Shown here piece after piece: positions 42,930 to 52,331 of a DNA stretch of 64,000 nucleotides. The notes beneath the pieces were generated by a model. It made no database searches. It was not told where the DNA came from and worked only from the letters and a program-made list of their open reading frames with translations. The DNA is taken from the NCBI GenBank assembly GCA_013112575.1, contig JABFGG010000019.1:23226-87225 (forward strand). Direction: 5' to 3'. Each line of letters begins with the position of its first letter. Within the stretch, counting starts at the first letter, position 1. The DNA is from Chloroflexota bacterium. Lineage in GTDB: Bacteria; Chloroflexota; Anaerolineae; Anaerolineales; UBA11579. A program made the position numbers and the translations under genes.

Positions 42930-44149
42930 ACATTGGACAATCTTTGATCGAAGCCCTGGAAAGCATCACTGCTAATAAGCTGCGCTCAGGTTTGACTATG
43001 CTGGGCATTGTCATCGGCGTGGCAGCCGTTATTGCTATGCTGGCGATTGGCAATGGGGCTTCTGCCTCGATCACCGAACAGATCGATTCCCTGGGGACCA
43101 ATTTGCTGTTCGTGAATTCGGGAGGCGATGCCAGCATTCCTGAACCGCTAACTTTGGAAGATGTGGAGGCCATCGCCCAGGCAGAATCCGTGCTGGACGT
43201 AACCTACGTCCTACAAGGCCAAGTAAGCGTAGCCGTGCCCAGTGAAAGCACGAATACGTCCATGACAGGCATCACGCCCGAGTACTTTTCTGTGCAGAAC
43301 GTAGTGGTGGAAGAGGGCGATGAGATCAATACAGAACACCTGGAAAATCAGGATACGGTGGTGCTCTTAGGTACAGATGTAGCGGATGAGTTGTTCGGAC
43401 GCACCACAAATCTGGTGGGTGAATCCGTACGAATTAACGGCCAGCCCTTTGATGTGATCGGTGTGCTGGAAGAAGAAGGCAGCACAGGCTTTGGTGGTGG
43501 ACAGGATAACCGCATCCTGGTGCCATTCACAACCGCAGATGCGCGTCTGATGAGTCGTGACGGGGTAGACGTTGTCGACACCATTTACGTGCAGGCGGTC
43601 AGTGCAGAGGCCGTCGAAATTGCCGAAGAAGAAGTGGCCCAGATCCTACGGGCACAGCATATCTCTACTCTCGGTGTGGACGATTTTGAGATCTTAACCA
43701 CGACAGATTTTCTGGAAGTGGCGGATTCCATCACAGGCACTTTGACAGTATTTCTCGGTGGTGTGGGCGCCATCTCCCTCCTAGTAGGCGGTATCGGCAT
43801 CATGAACATCATGTTCGTGACGGTTATCGAGCGCACCAAGGAGATCGGTTTGCGAAAAGCCATGGGGGCTCGCAAAGGCGACATCCTTAGCCAATTCCTG
43901 ATCGAATCTCTGGTGCTCAGTCTGGCAGGAGGCCTTATTGGCATCCTGCTGGGCATCGGCATCTCCAGCCTGGTGAGCGGCATTTCCTTTGGCCCTGGTG
44001 GTGGTGGTGGTGGATTCGGTGCAGTCGTGACCCTGGAGTCTATCCTGCTGGCAACATTGTTCTCCGCCGCCGTAGGCATCTTTTTTGGACTTTACCCGGC
44101 CAACCGGGCTGCCAACCTGGAACCGGTGGAGGCATTACGCTCGGAATAA
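42926..44149 (+). CDS. MacB-like ABC transporter permease (FtsX family)
   Basis: A 407-residue permease with one N-terminal helix (about 22-45), a periplasm-side MacB core domain (about 46-260) and three C-terminal helices. The segments LRSGLTMLGIVIGVAAVIAM, GGIGIMNIMFVTVIERTKEIGLRKA and the final YPANRAANLEPVEALRSE match the family. These exporters work by a mechanical push and not by passage through the membrane. Likely cargo is a peptide, antibiotic or lipid. The loop before the third helix is unusually glycine-rich. Confidence 0.95.
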   Translation: MNIGQSLIEALESITANKLRSGLTMLGIVIGVAAVIAMLAIGNGASASITEQIDSLGTNLLFVNSGGDASIPEPLTLEDVEAIAQAESVLDVTYVLQGQVSVAVPSESTNTSMTGITPEYFSVQNVVVEEGDEINTEHLENQDTVVLLGTDVADELFGRTTNLVGESVRINGQPFDVIGVLEEEGSTGFGGGQDNRILVPFTTADARLMSRDGVDVVDTIYVQAVSAEAVEIAEEEVAQILRAQHISTLGVDDFEILTTTDFLEVADSITGTLTVFLGGVGAISLLVGGIGIMNIMFVTVIERTKEIGLRKAMGARKGDILSQFLIESLVLSLAGGLIGILLGIGISSLVSGISFGPGGGGGGFGAVVTLESILLATLFSAAVGIFFGLYPANRAANLEPVEALRSE

Positions 44150-44531
44150 AAAATCGCCTAATAATAAGCTCGAGAATCTCTTTCTCCTCTAAAAGCTGCA
44201 TTGGAACATGAAGGAGGGGATAACACTTGCCTTCATGCATTTGCCTATTATTTCCCTGTCGGAGATTAAAAATCTTAAAAGATTCATTCATGAGTGTTGC
44301 GCCATTTACATAGATTAGCATTTATTTTGTCTTTAATCTTTCCACATCATTACTGCACAGAGGTGGGGTGAGGTTAGAGAATGGTAGAGATTAGTCTAAT
44401 TGGAACCCTCATATGGGAATTGCAATCAAGTTATGCGCTTTACACTGAATGATTTGATTAGAATCAGATATATTTAGTCTTAGTCAAACCCCGAGAGTTG
44501 TTTTCTAGTGATAAAGAGAAGTAGCTAAAAC
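44150..44531. other. AT-rich gene-free space upstream of the amino-sugar operon
   Basis: About 380 bp between the exporter and the ROK regulator promoter hold no gene that can be supported. It is AT-rich, with only weak short repeats. No terminator stands out for the exporter operon. Confidence 0.6.
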
Positions 44532-44558
44532 TTGACAAAAGATATGAATCCATATAAT
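44532..44558 (+). promoter_or_regulatory. Promoter of the amino-sugar operon
   Basis: A consensus -35 TTGACA (44532-44537) and consensus -10 TATAAT (44553-44558) are separated by 15 bp, shorter than optimal. It lies 44 bp before the first start codon and next to a long palindrome. Confidence 0.65.
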
Positions 44559-44585
44559 CTTAGTATGTTAATTTAACTTACTAAG
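44559..44585 (+). promoter_or_regulatory. 27-bp palindromic operator candidate for the ROK regulator
   Basis: The 27-base sequence from 44559 (CTTAGTATGTTAA) to 44585 (TTAACTTACTAAG) is nearly symmetric: 12 of 13 base pairs match around the centre at 44572. It starts directly after the -10 box and covers the expected transcript start. This suits repression by the ROK regulator encoded next to it. Confidence 0.75.
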
Positions 44586-44602
44586 ATAGGTTGCCTAGGA
44601 TT

Positions 44603-45778
44603 ATGGAAAAAGCAACAAAGCAACAAACAAAAACACACAATACCCGCCTCATACTAAATACATTGTATGAAAATGGTTCTCTCAGCCGTGCAGATATAGC
44701 CCGGATAACCCACCTTACTCGCCCTACTGTCTCTAGCATTGTTAGTGACCTTTTGCAGGATAATTTAATTAACGAGTCAGGTATTGGACCTTCTGCTGGG
44801 GGTAAACCCCCAACAATGCTGACAGTTGACTATAACTCCTACAATTTGCTGTGCCTAGATCTTGGGGGCCAACAACTACGAGGTGCATTAGTAAATTTGA
44901 AGGGACAAATTATCGATCAAGTCAGCACAAAAACACATCTCACTAAACGTGATAAAGCTCTCGATGAAGTATTCGAATTGATCGATAATTTGAGGACCAT
45001 TAGCAAGCACCCAGTGAAAGGCATTGCCGTAGGTACACCAGGCTTGGTAGACCCCCACACAGGAGTTGTACAGCGCGCTATCAACTTGGGTTGGAAAGAC
45101 TTGCAATTAGCCGAAATCCTGATGGACCGCTACAACACGCCTGTTTGGGTAATCAACGATAGTCAAGCCACAGCGCTTGCTGAATACAAATTCGGCAACA
45201 TAAATGATGCAGCCAACCTGATTGCGATAAAAGTCGGTGAAGGTATTGGTGCTGGCATTGTCCTAAACGGGGAGCTTTTTTATGGCGACGGCTTCAGCGC
45301 AGGAGAAATTGGGCATCTTGTTGTCGAAGAGCAGGGTTCGTTATGTCGTTGCGGGAACCATGGCTGTCTGGAAACGATTGCCAGCACTCGCTCTATTTTG
45401 GCAAATGCTGAAGATATTTTTCAGACGAGGCCCAAGTCTCAATTCTCAGATAAACCCACCGTTGATTGGGAACTAATCAGCGAGGCGATAGAAAACAATG
45501 ATTCAGAGATTGCCTCCTTGTTGAATTCAACAGGCAAAGCAATGGGCAAGGTGTTGGCAAGTTTGATCGCGAATTACGATGTGAACCACATCGTAATTTC
45601 CGGACAAATCGCTCATCTTGGTCCTGGTTGGCTGGAAATCGTGCGCGAGGAAACCCGCAAGCGGGCATTGCCAGAAATGGTGGATCGGACAGCCATTGTT
45701 TTTTCGTCGCTACAACGCGATCGTGTCATATTGGGTTGTTCAGCGGTGATATTGCAAAAAGAATTGGGGATCATGTAG
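44603..45778 (+). CDS. ROK family transcriptional regulator (NagC/Mlc/XylR type)
   Basis: A 391-residue regulator. Residues about 10-70 form a winged helix-turn-helix (SRADIARITHLTRPTVSSIVSDLL). The rest is a ROK sugar-kinase-like domain with GIAVGTPGLVDP, IKVGEGIGAGIVLNGELFYG, EIGHL and the zinc-type motif CRCGNHGCLE. It probably senses an amino sugar or its phosphate and represses the operon from the palindrome at 44,559-44,585. ATG 44,603 is preferred over an in-frame TTG 12 bases earlier. It is followed after two bases by the kinase gene. Confidence 0.93.
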   Translation: MEKATKQQTKTHNTRLILNTLYENGSLSRADIARITHLTRPTVSSIVSDLLQDNLINESGIGPSAGGKPPTMLTVDYNSYNLLCLDLGGQQLRGALVNLKGQIIDQVSTKTHLTKRDKALDEVFELIDNLRTISKHPVKGIAVGTPGLVDPHTGVVQRAINLGWKDLQLAEILMDRYNTPVWVINDSQATALAEYKFGNINDAANLIAIKVGEGIGAGIVLNGELFYGDGFSAGEIGHLVVEEQGSLCRCGNHGCLETIASTRSILANAEDIFQTRPKSQFSDKPTVDWELISEAIENNDSEIASLLNSTGKAMGKVLASLIANYDVNHIVISGQIAHLGPGWLEIVREETRKRALPEMVDRTAIVFSSLQRDRVILGCSAVILQKELGIM

Positions 45779-45780
45779 TA

Positions 45781-46815
45781 ATGAATTTGTCTACAAAAGA
45801 ACCGTTTGACACATTGGTGGGCGTCGACATTGGTGGCACTAAGGTAGATGTATTAGTCACTGATAGTGAACTTAGCCCCCTGGCAGAGGTGAGATCGAAA
45901 GTAAAAAGCAATTCCCCTGAAGATTTTGTAAGCAGCATACGTCTAGCCGTAAGCGAGGCTTTGAATAAAGCTGGAACTTCCATTCCCCAAGTGCGGGGAA
46001 TAGGGATAGGCATTCCGGGGCAGGTTGTCCCAGAAGAGGGCACAGTCAGGAATGCGGTAAATCTTGAACTGAGTGAATTCCCACTGGCACGGATTCTCTC
46101 TGATCAATTCGACAGTCTCCCAATATTTTTAGAGAAGGACGTTCACAATGCTGCAGTGGATGCATTCCTTCGTGTAAATGAAAACAATCATATCGAGAAC
46201 CTGGCGTTCGTAAATATTGGGACAGGAATATCAGCTGGATTAGTCTTAAATGGCCGTTTGTACCGCGGGGAGCATGGGATGGCAGGCGAAATTGGTCATT
46301 CGGTTTTCCTCCCTGATGGCCCACATTGCTCATGCGGCAATTTTGGCTGCCTGGAAGCCCTGGCTGCTGGTCCTGCCATCGAGCGTTTAGGTCGCGAGGC
46401 GGTTGAAAGCGGGAAATCAACACGTATTGATGTGGCTACTTCGCAAGGGGTCTTTTCTGCAGCTGCACAAGGAGACGAGGTTGCAGGAAATATCCTCCAA
46501 AAAGTGGGCGGCTATTTGGGGCAAGCACTCCAAAACCTGGTGATGGCCTATGATGTCGGCAAGATCGTGCTTGGTGGAGGGGTTTCACGTGAAGGCAAGA
46601 GGTTGTTGGAACCCATTCTTCAGGAGTGGAGCAGGATGGCTGAGGCATCAACCCTAGCAGCCTCACTTTTACTCCCTGAAATTATCGAAGTTGTGCCGGC
46701 TGACCATAAACCGGGTGTATGGGGAGCGATATTTGTTGCACAAAAAAGATTAGGTTCTTACGACCATATAAAAAGTGGCAACGTCACAAAGCGGCTAGCA
46801 AACCTGAAATTGTGA
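45781..46815 (+). CDS. ROK family sugar kinase, probably N-acetylglucosamine kinase
   Basis: A 344-residue kinase without DNA-binding domain. VGVDIGGTKVDVLVTD is the N-terminal phosphate loop, GIGIGIPGQV the sugar-side loop, ISAGLVLNGRLYRG and EIGHSV follow, and CSCGNFGCLEALAAG is the zinc-binding site. Family members phosphorylate glucose, GlcNAc or ManNAc at O6. Next to NagA and a SIS-domain deaminase it should make GlcNAc-6-phosphate. ATG 45,781 is chosen; the open frame reaches further upstream only into the previous gene. Confidence 0.9.
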   Translation: MNLSTKEPFDTLVGVDIGGTKVDVLVTDSELSPLAEVRSKVKSNSPEDFVSSIRLAVSEALNKAGTSIPQVRGIGIGIPGQVVPEEGTVRNAVNLELSEFPLARILSDQFDSLPIFLEKDVHNAAVDAFLRVNENNHIENLAFVNIGTGISAGLVLNGRLYRGEHGMAGEIGHSVFLPDGPHCSCGNFGCLEALAAGPAIERLGREAVESGKSTRIDVATSQGVFSAAAQGDEVAGNILQKVGGYLGQALQNLVMAYDVGKIVLGGGVSREGKRLLEPILQEWSRMAEASTLAASLLLPEIIEVVPADHKPGVWGAIFVAQKRLGSYDHIKSGNVTKRLANLKL

Positions 46816-46822
46816 CGTTGCC
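46787..46822 (+). other. 13-bp perfect hairpin over the kinase stop codon
   Basis: GGCAACGTCACAA (46787-46799) and TTGTGACGTTGCC (46810-46822) pair perfectly, with a 10-base loop. The TGA stop (46813-46815) is inside the right arm. No T-run follows. It may protect or process the mRNA between kinase and transporter genes. Confidence 0.7.
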
Positions 46823-46829
46823 TGACGCT

Positions 46830-46843
46830 AAAGGAGGTGATCC
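46830..46843 (+). other. Complete anti-16S tail complement with no start codon nearby
   Basis: AAAGGAGGTGATCC at 46830-46843 is fully complementary to the conserved 3' end of 16S rRNA. No start codon lies at a usable distance, and the next gene begins at 46,931 with its own site (AGAAGGAGAG). It may be chance or a ribosome standby site. Confidence 0.5.
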
Positions 46844-46930
46844 CTTAACAAAACAATCATAGCATAACTACTTGTATAACCAGATCAAAAATTCAATTCT
46901 GCAATAAATAGGCAGAAGGAGAGCAAACTG

Positions 46931-48346
46931 ATGTTGAAGAAACTTTTCCCTTTATTAGTCGTGCTGGCGATCTTGCTTGCAGCATGCGCCACTCCCGCTG
47001 AGCCGACGGAAGAACCTGCTGAGGAACCGACTGTAGAAGAAGTTGAGCAGCCAGAAGCTGAACCTGTTGAGGAAGAACCGGCGGCCGAAGAAGAGATGCC
47101 CGAAGAGCCTATGGGAACTTATCTAGAACGTGCTCGTGCTGGCGAATTTGCTGGTACTGAAGTTTCCATCTTTGGCAAATGGACCGAAGGCGAAGGCGAC
47201 AAGTTTGAAGCAGCTTTAGTGCCATTTGCACAAGCAACAGGCATTGACGTTCAATTTGAAGGGTCCGCTGAGTTTGAAACCCTAATTACAGTACGCGTTG
47301 AAGGTGGCGATGCCCCCGATATTGCGGGGTTCCCCCAACCAGGCTTACTGGCCGAATTTGCTCGCAACGGTGACTTGGTGGATCTTGGTGCTCACATTGA
47401 TGTGGAAACGCTGGAATCTCAATACAGTGATGCCTGGATCAATCTGGGTACAGTGGATGGCACACTTTCCGGAGTTTTCTATCGTGCCAGTACGAAGAGT
47501 ATTGTTTGGTATCCAGTCCAGGCTTTTGAAGATGCTGGCTACAAAATACCAGAAACCTGGGATGAGCTTATTGCACTTAGCGACCAAATCGTAGCTGATG
47601 GCAGTACACCCTGGTGCATTAGCATGGAGCACGGCGGCGTAACCGGTTGGGTGGCAACAGACTGGATCGAAGATGTATTGCTGCGCACTGCTTCCCCTGA
47701 AATTTATGACCAGTGGGTAACTCATGAGATTCCATTTGATCACCCGGAGGTACTTGAAGCTGCTGAAATCGTAGGAGATGTATTTTTTAACCCCGACTAT
47801 GTATATGGTGGCTCAACTGCGATCCTGACAACCTGGGTTGGCGACACACAAACCCCAATGTTCGACGAGGCTGGTCCTCAATGCTGGATGCACCGCCAGG
47901 CTGGATGGATCCCAGATTTTTGGCCTGAAGGCAAAGTCGCTGGTGTGGATAGTTCTTTCTTTTATCTGCCTCCCATTGAAGCTGAATTCGGCAATCCAGT
48001 ATTAGGTGCTGGTGACGTCTTTGGAGCTTTCAATGACCGCCCCGAAGTACTTGCTATGATCGAGTACCTGGCATCACCGGATGGTGCTGAAGTATGGGTC
48101 AAATCAGGTGGCTTTATTTCCCCGAACAGTGCTGTACCTGCAGAATGGTACACAAGCTACGTCGATCAAGCCCAGGCCGATATTCTGGCTAACGCAGATA
48201 CATTACGCTTTGATGCCTCGGACTTGATGCCGACGGAAGTTGGCGGAGGCACTTTCTGGAGCGGTATGATCGATTGGGTATCAGCAGATGGCACGAACAC
48301 AGAAGAAGTATTTGCTGCTGTTGAAGCAAGCTGGCCCACTGAATAG
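46931..48346 (+). CDS. ABC sugar transporter substrate-binding lipoprotein
   Basis: A 471-residue solute-binding protein of the family-1 class. The lipobox LLAAC (about residues 14-18) is followed by a long Glu/Pro-rich spacer (about 20-62) that would keep the binding domain away from the membrane. The binding domain includes EVSIFGKWTEGEGDKFEAAL, APDIAGFPQPG, WYPVQAFEDAGYKIPETWDELIAL and CISMEHGGVTGW. Based on context it should bind GlcNAc-containing sugars. AGAAGGAGAG supports ATG 46,931. An mRNA hairpin lies after its stop. Confidence 0.93.
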   Translation: MLKKLFPLLVVLAILLAACATPAEPTEEPAEEPTVEEVEQPEAEPVEEEPAAEEEMPEEPMGTYLERARAGEFAGTEVSIFGKWTEGEGDKFEAALVPFAQATGIDVQFEGSAEFETLITVRVEGGDAPDIAGFPQPGLLAEFARNGDLVDLGAHIDVETLESQYSDAWINLGTVDGTLSGVFYRASTKSIVWYPVQAFEDAGYKIPETWDELIALSDQIVADGSTPWCISMEHGGVTGWVATDWIEDVLLRTASPEIYDQWVTHEIPFDHPEVLEAAEIVGDVFFNPDYVYGGSTAILTTWVGDTQTPMFDEAGPQCWMHRQAGWIPDFWPEGKVAGVDSSFFYLPPIEAEFGNPVLGAGDVFGAFNDRPEVLAMIEYLASPDGAEVWVKSGGFISPNSAVPAEWYTSYVDQAQADILANADTLRFDASDLMPTEVGGGTFWSGMIDWVSADGTNTEEVFAAVEASWPTE

Positions 48347-48362
48347 ATCATTTTCGTGAGAA

Positions 48363-48398
48363 TTGTGAATAGGGGGGATATATCTCCCCTATTCACAA
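48363..48398 (+). other. Perfect 13-bp intercistronic hairpin
   Basis: TTGTGAATAGGGG (48363-48375) and CCCCTATTCACAA (48386-48398) pair perfectly. It sits between the binding-protein gene and the first permease gene, without a T-run. This fits an element that stabilises the mRNA of the highly needed binding protein while keeping permease levels lower. Confidence 0.75.
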
Positions 48399-48420
48399 AC
48401 CAGATACTGCACGCAAAGAT

Positions 48421-49800
48421 ATGGCAATATCAAAACAGGCAAATAAAAAGAATACCTTCTTCCGTATCTTTTTTTCTTTAATGATTGCAGGGGGAACCTT
48501 TATCCTTATTCGCTGGGGGATTATTTTCATGCGCGATGCAGAAGCTCCAGAGAGGCTTTTGACAAACCTCTCAACAAGATTGGGGTGGGTCTCTTTGACA
48601 AGAAGGTTGCTGGAAGATGGACTCCATCCTTTAACCGGCAAAATAATGATAGCCGTTGTCGCACTTATTCTGGGAGTTGCCGGGATATGGATCCTCTTTT
48701 GGGTTGCAAACAACCTTCTTGAACAATTGCCAGGCAAAGTGCGTGATTGGTTACGTCCGATTATTTTTGTGGGCCCTGCCTTCTTATTGCTTACAACATA
48801 CTTAATCTATCCTGCATTAAATACGGTCTATCTTAGCTTGACAGAAGACATTGTTAGCCTTGCAGATGAAATTCCAGATGAGATTGCATCTACTGAACAG
48901 ATGGCAATTGCTCTAGCCGCGACGAAAGATAATTTGGAGTTTGGTAGATATCTAATAGATGGTGAACGGTTTGAACTGGGAACTGTTAATGTTATTGATG
49001 GAAAAGATGCCACCAAGCAGCAAACGATTTGGTTAGTCATCAATGATGGCAACGTAACAACGATTGGACTACAGAATTATCTATTTGCATTCACCAGCCC
49101 AGAAATGCATATTGCGTTTCGCAACAACCTCCTTTGGCTTATAGTCGGCACCGGTGGCAGCGTAGTACTAGGTTTACTGATCGCAACCTTCGTTGACCGT
49201 ATTAAAAGGGAAGCTCTAGCAAAATCTTTTATTTTCCTACCTTTAGCTATTTCTTCAGTTGGCGCCAGTGTGATCTGGAAATTTGTGTACGCATGGCAGC
49301 CACCTGGACGTGAACAGGTCGGCTTACTTAATGCGATTGTGACCTCTTTTGAAATCGAACCAATTCCCTGGATCATTGAAACCCCATTAAACACTTTTGC
49401 CCTTATCGTGATCATGATCTGGCTGCAAACCGGCTTTGCAATGGTAGTGTTGTCTGCCGCCCTAAAAGGGATTCCGAATGAGATCATCGAAGCTTCACGC
49501 ATTGATGGCGCCAGTGAGTTCCAGTTGTTTTTCCGGATCATTCTCCCCATGATCCGCGGCTCCATAATCACTGTCGGTACAACGATCTTCATAGCTATAC
49601 TTAAAGTATTTGATATTGTTTTTGTAATGACCAGTGGAAGGTTTGACACAGAAGTTATCGCTAACCGCATGTTTATTGAGATGTTCACCTTTCGGAATTT
49701 TGGGCGTGCCAGCGCACTGGCTTTTATTCTTCTGGTTGTCGTTATTCCTATCATGGTTCTGAACATCCAAAATCTTCGACGCCAAGGAATCAATCGATGA
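48421..49800 (+). CDS. ABC sugar transporter permease (MalF-like)
   Basis: A 459-residue permease, longer than usual for this family (about 290-320). The extra N-terminal part (about residues 1-105) has two hydrophobic segments (about 11-35 and 75-102). An insertion (about 140-215) between the next two helices probably lies outside. The coupling loop EASRIDGASEFQLFFRIILPMIRG (EAA motif) is clear. It pairs with the permease gene behind it, with which it overlaps by 4 bp. The ribosome-binding site is poor. Confidence 0.9.
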   Translation: MAISKQANKKNTFFRIFFSLMIAGGTFILIRWGIIFMRDAEAPERLLTNLSTRLGWVSLTRRLLEDGLHPLTGKIMIAVVALILGVAGIWILFWVANNLLEQLPGKVRDWLRPIIFVGPAFLLLTTYLIYPALNTVYLSLTEDIVSLADEIPDEIASTEQMAIALAATKDNLEFGRYLIDGERFELGTVNVIDGKDATKQQTIWLVINDGNVTTIGLQNYLFAFTSPEMHIAFRNNLLWLIVGTGGSVVLGLLIATFVDRIKREALAKSFIFLPLAISSVGASVIWKFVYAWQPPGREQVGLLNAIVTSFEIEPIPWIIETPLNTFALIVIMIWLQTGFAMVVLSAALKGIPNEIIEASRIDGASEFQLFFRIILPMIRGSIITVGTTIFIAILKVFDIVFVMTSGRFDTEVIANRMFIEMFTFRNFGRASALAFILLVVVIPIMVLNIQNLRRQGINR

Positions 49801-50675
49801 ATACTTATCAAGCCCGAAGTACAGCATTACAACGCTTCCTTCGGGCTGCACCAGTCCGCGCTATTATTTTAGTGATCTGCACAATCTGGACATTACCAAC
49901 TGCGGGGATGTTGGTCAGTTCATTCCGCAGCGCCAACAATATTCGATCCAGTGGTTGGTGGACAGGGCTTGTCCATCCCTTTGAGGCTACGCAATGGACA
50001 ATTGAGAATTATTCTACGGTTCTAACGGCTGACGGCATGGCAAATGCCTTTATCAATAGTCTCATCATCACAATTCCCTCAACAGTTATCCCAATTACAA
50101 TCGCGGCTTTTGCAGCCTATGCCTTTGCCTGGATGAAATTCCCGGGACGAGACCTGCTTTTTATCATTGTAGTGGCGCTACTAGTCGTTCCTTTGCAAAT
50201 GGCGCTGATTCCCATTTTTCGACTCTACAATGATATCGAGTTAGGCGGCACCTTTTTGGGAACCTGGCTGGCACACACTGGGTTTGGACTCCCTCTGGCA
50301 ATTTATCTCTTGTACAACTACATAGCTCAATTACCGCGTGAGCTTTTTGAGTCTGTCTTTATTGATGGCGCATCACATTTCACCGCTTTTCGTCGCCTCG
50401 TATTACCACTTTCAATTCCGGCAATTGCATCCTTTGCAATTTTCCAATTCTTATGGGTATGGAATGATCTGCTAGTTGCCTTAGTATTTTTGGGCACAGC
50501 ACCTGACGTTGCCATTGTGACATCACGATTATCCGCGATGATTGGAACCAAGGGAGAAGCCTGGCATTTGCTTACTGCTGGTGCTTTTATAACAATGGTT
50601 GTCCCTTTGATTGTGTTCTTTGCCTTACAGCGCTATTTTGTACGAGGCCTATTGGCAGGTTCTGTCAAAGGATAA
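49797..50675 (+). CDS. ABC sugar transporter permease (MalG-like)
   Basis: A 292-residue permease with six helices and the EAA loop ESVFIDGASHFTAFRRLVLPLSIP. Length and topology match MalG-type subunits of carbohydrate importers. It overlaps its partner by 4 bp (ATGA). No ATPase gene follows; a shared ATPase of the MsiK/UgpC type encoded elsewhere is probably used, as in many Gram-positive sugar importers. Confidence 0.93.
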   Translation: MNTYQARSTALQRFLRAAPVRAIILVICTIWTLPTAGMLVSSFRSANNIRSSGWWTGLVHPFEATQWTIENYSTVLTADGMANAFINSLIITIPSTVIPITIAAFAAYAFAWMKFPGRDLLFIIVVALLVVPLQMALIPIFRLYNDIELGGTFLGTWLAHTGFGLPLAIYLLYNYIAQLPRELFESVFIDGASHFTAFRRLVLPLSIPAIASFAIFQFLWVWNDLLVALVFLGTAPDVAIVTSRLSAMIGTKGEAWHLLTAGAFITMVVPLIVFFALQRYFVRGLLAGSVKG

Positions 50676-50726
50676 TATTCATAATTATCCTATTGTTTGC
50701 TAAATATCTACTTCCAGGAGTTCTGC

Positions 50727-52331
50727 ATGGATAAACTCCCCAGCGATCTGCTTGATGCCCGGCTCATGTACGCATTTGAGGGGAATGTTATGCCCCCAGA
50801 TGTCGGAGACTTATTAAAAAAAGCTCCCCTTGCTGGTTTTACGCTTTTCCGAGAATACAATGTTTCCGATTCCGCCCAGTTGCGTGCTTTATGTATTGAA
50901 TTGAATGAAACAGCCGCAGCAAAGCAAGACTTGCCCTTATTACTTGCCATGGATCAGGAAGGTGGGCAACTAATTGCAATGGGCAGTGAAAGCACGCAAT
51001 TTGCTGGCAATATGGCCATAGGGGCCGCTCAAGATGCAGAGCTAGCCAGACGAATTGGGCATGCCATTGGTCTTGAAATGCGAGCAACGGGAATCAACAT
51101 TAACTATGCACCAATATGTGACCTGAACACAAACCCCAAAAATCCCAGTCTGGGAATACGCGCCTTCAGTGATGATGCAGAACTTGCCGGGGAAATGGCC
51201 TTTGCCATGGTATCTGGTTTACAAAGTGCAGGGGTAGCCGCAACCATGAAACATTTTCCGGGGAAGGGTGCTGCCGCCGTCGACTCGCACTATGCATTGC
51301 CAACCCTGACTCATGATCGTCAGCGGCTTGAAGAAGTCGAATTACACCCTTTTCAGCGAGCGATTGAAGCGGGTGTGGCCCTGGTCATGACAGGTCATTT
51401 CGCCTTACCGGCAATCACAGGCAATAACGAACTTCCAGCCACATTATCAAAGAAAGTGCTTGTAGATCTGTTACGACACGAGATGGGCTTTGATGGAGTG
51501 GTGATTACCGATGCGTTAGACATGAAAGCCCTTTCACAAGGCAGTGGTCAAATCGTGGATGTGATCGCCGCAATCCGAGCCGGGGTTGATCTTTTGTTGC
51601 TCACTGCGGATAAAGAGGCTCAGGATCGTGCCCGGCATGGCCTCAAACTGGCATATACGCGTGAATTGATCGATCTCAGCAGTCTTCAAGCTTCTCAGGA
51701 CCGCATTACGAAGCTTAAGACCTGGTTAAAGGAGTTTGAGCAACCTCCCCTCGATGTTGTGGGTTGTCAGGAGCACCAGGCTCTTGCACAGGAACTGGCC
51801 GAGAAGTCGATCACATTAGTGCGCAATGATGCTGGCTTGTTGCCGCTTGAGTTAGCCGAAGATGCTCGCATTTGTGTTGTGTTTCCAGAGCCAAAGAACC
51901 TCACTCCAGCAGATACTTCTGACTTCGTTCAAATCAAATTATCCGACGCGCTGCGCCAGCACCACGCACATGTGGACAAGTTTGTTACAGCACATCCACC
52001 AGAGGATAATGAAATTTCAGCACTAAAGGAAAAAGTCGCCGGATATGATTTGCTGGTCCTTGGCACCATCAGTGCTTCAATGGACATCCAACAAGAGGAG
52101 ATGGCAAAGGAACTCCTCAAAACAAATATCCCAACCATCACTGTCGCCTTACGTACACCCTATGATCTACTCGCCTACCCCCAGGCACAGACGCATGTAT
52201 GTACGTACAGCATTTTAGAAACCTCGATGCAAGCATTGGCCGATGCGCTGTTTGGAAAAATACAATTCCAGGGAAAGCTACCAGTTACTATTCCCGAGAT
52301 GTATCCGTCGGGCCATGGTCTCCAATGCTAA
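50727..52331 (+). CDS. nagZ: Beta-N-acetylhexosaminidase, glycoside hydrolase family 3 (NagZ-like)
   Basis: A 534-residue enzyme that cleaves terminal GlcNAc from chitin- or peptidoglycan-derived sugars. LAMDQEGGQ, APICDLNTNP, KHFPGKGAAAVDSH and the nucleophile Asp in VVITDALDMKAL are family motifs. DSH gives the Asp-His acid/base pair typical of NagZ. The usual PGHG reads PGKG here. A C-terminal domain (about 370-534) makes it two-domain like Bacillus NagZ. No signal peptide is seen, so it is cytoplasmic and acts on imported disaccharide or longer sugars. CAGGAG precedes ATG 50,727. Confidence 0.92.
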   Translation: MDKLPSDLLDARLMYAFEGNVMPPDVGDLLKKAPLAGFTLFREYNVSDSAQLRALCIELNETAAAKQDLPLLLAMDQEGGQLIAMGSESTQFAGNMAIGAAQDAELARRIGHAIGLEMRATGININYAPICDLNTNPKNPSLGIRAFSDDAELAGEMAFAMVSGLQSAGVAATMKHFPGKGAAAVDSHYALPTLTHDRQRLEEVELHPFQRAIEAGVALVMTGHFALPAITGNNELPATLSKKVLVDLLRHEMGFDGVVITDALDMKALSQGSGQIVDVIAAIRAGVDLLLLTADKEAQDRARHGLKLAYTRELIDLSSLQASQDRITKLKTWLKEFEQPPLDVVGCQEHQALAQELAEKSITLVRNDAGLLPLELAEDARICVVFPEPKNLTPADTSDFVQIKLSDALRQHHAHVDKFVTAHPPEDNEISALKEKVAGYDLLVLGTISASMDIQQEEMAKELLKTNIPTITVALRTPYDLLAYPQAQTHVCTYSILETSMQALADALFGKIQFQGKLPVTIPEMYPSGHGLQC

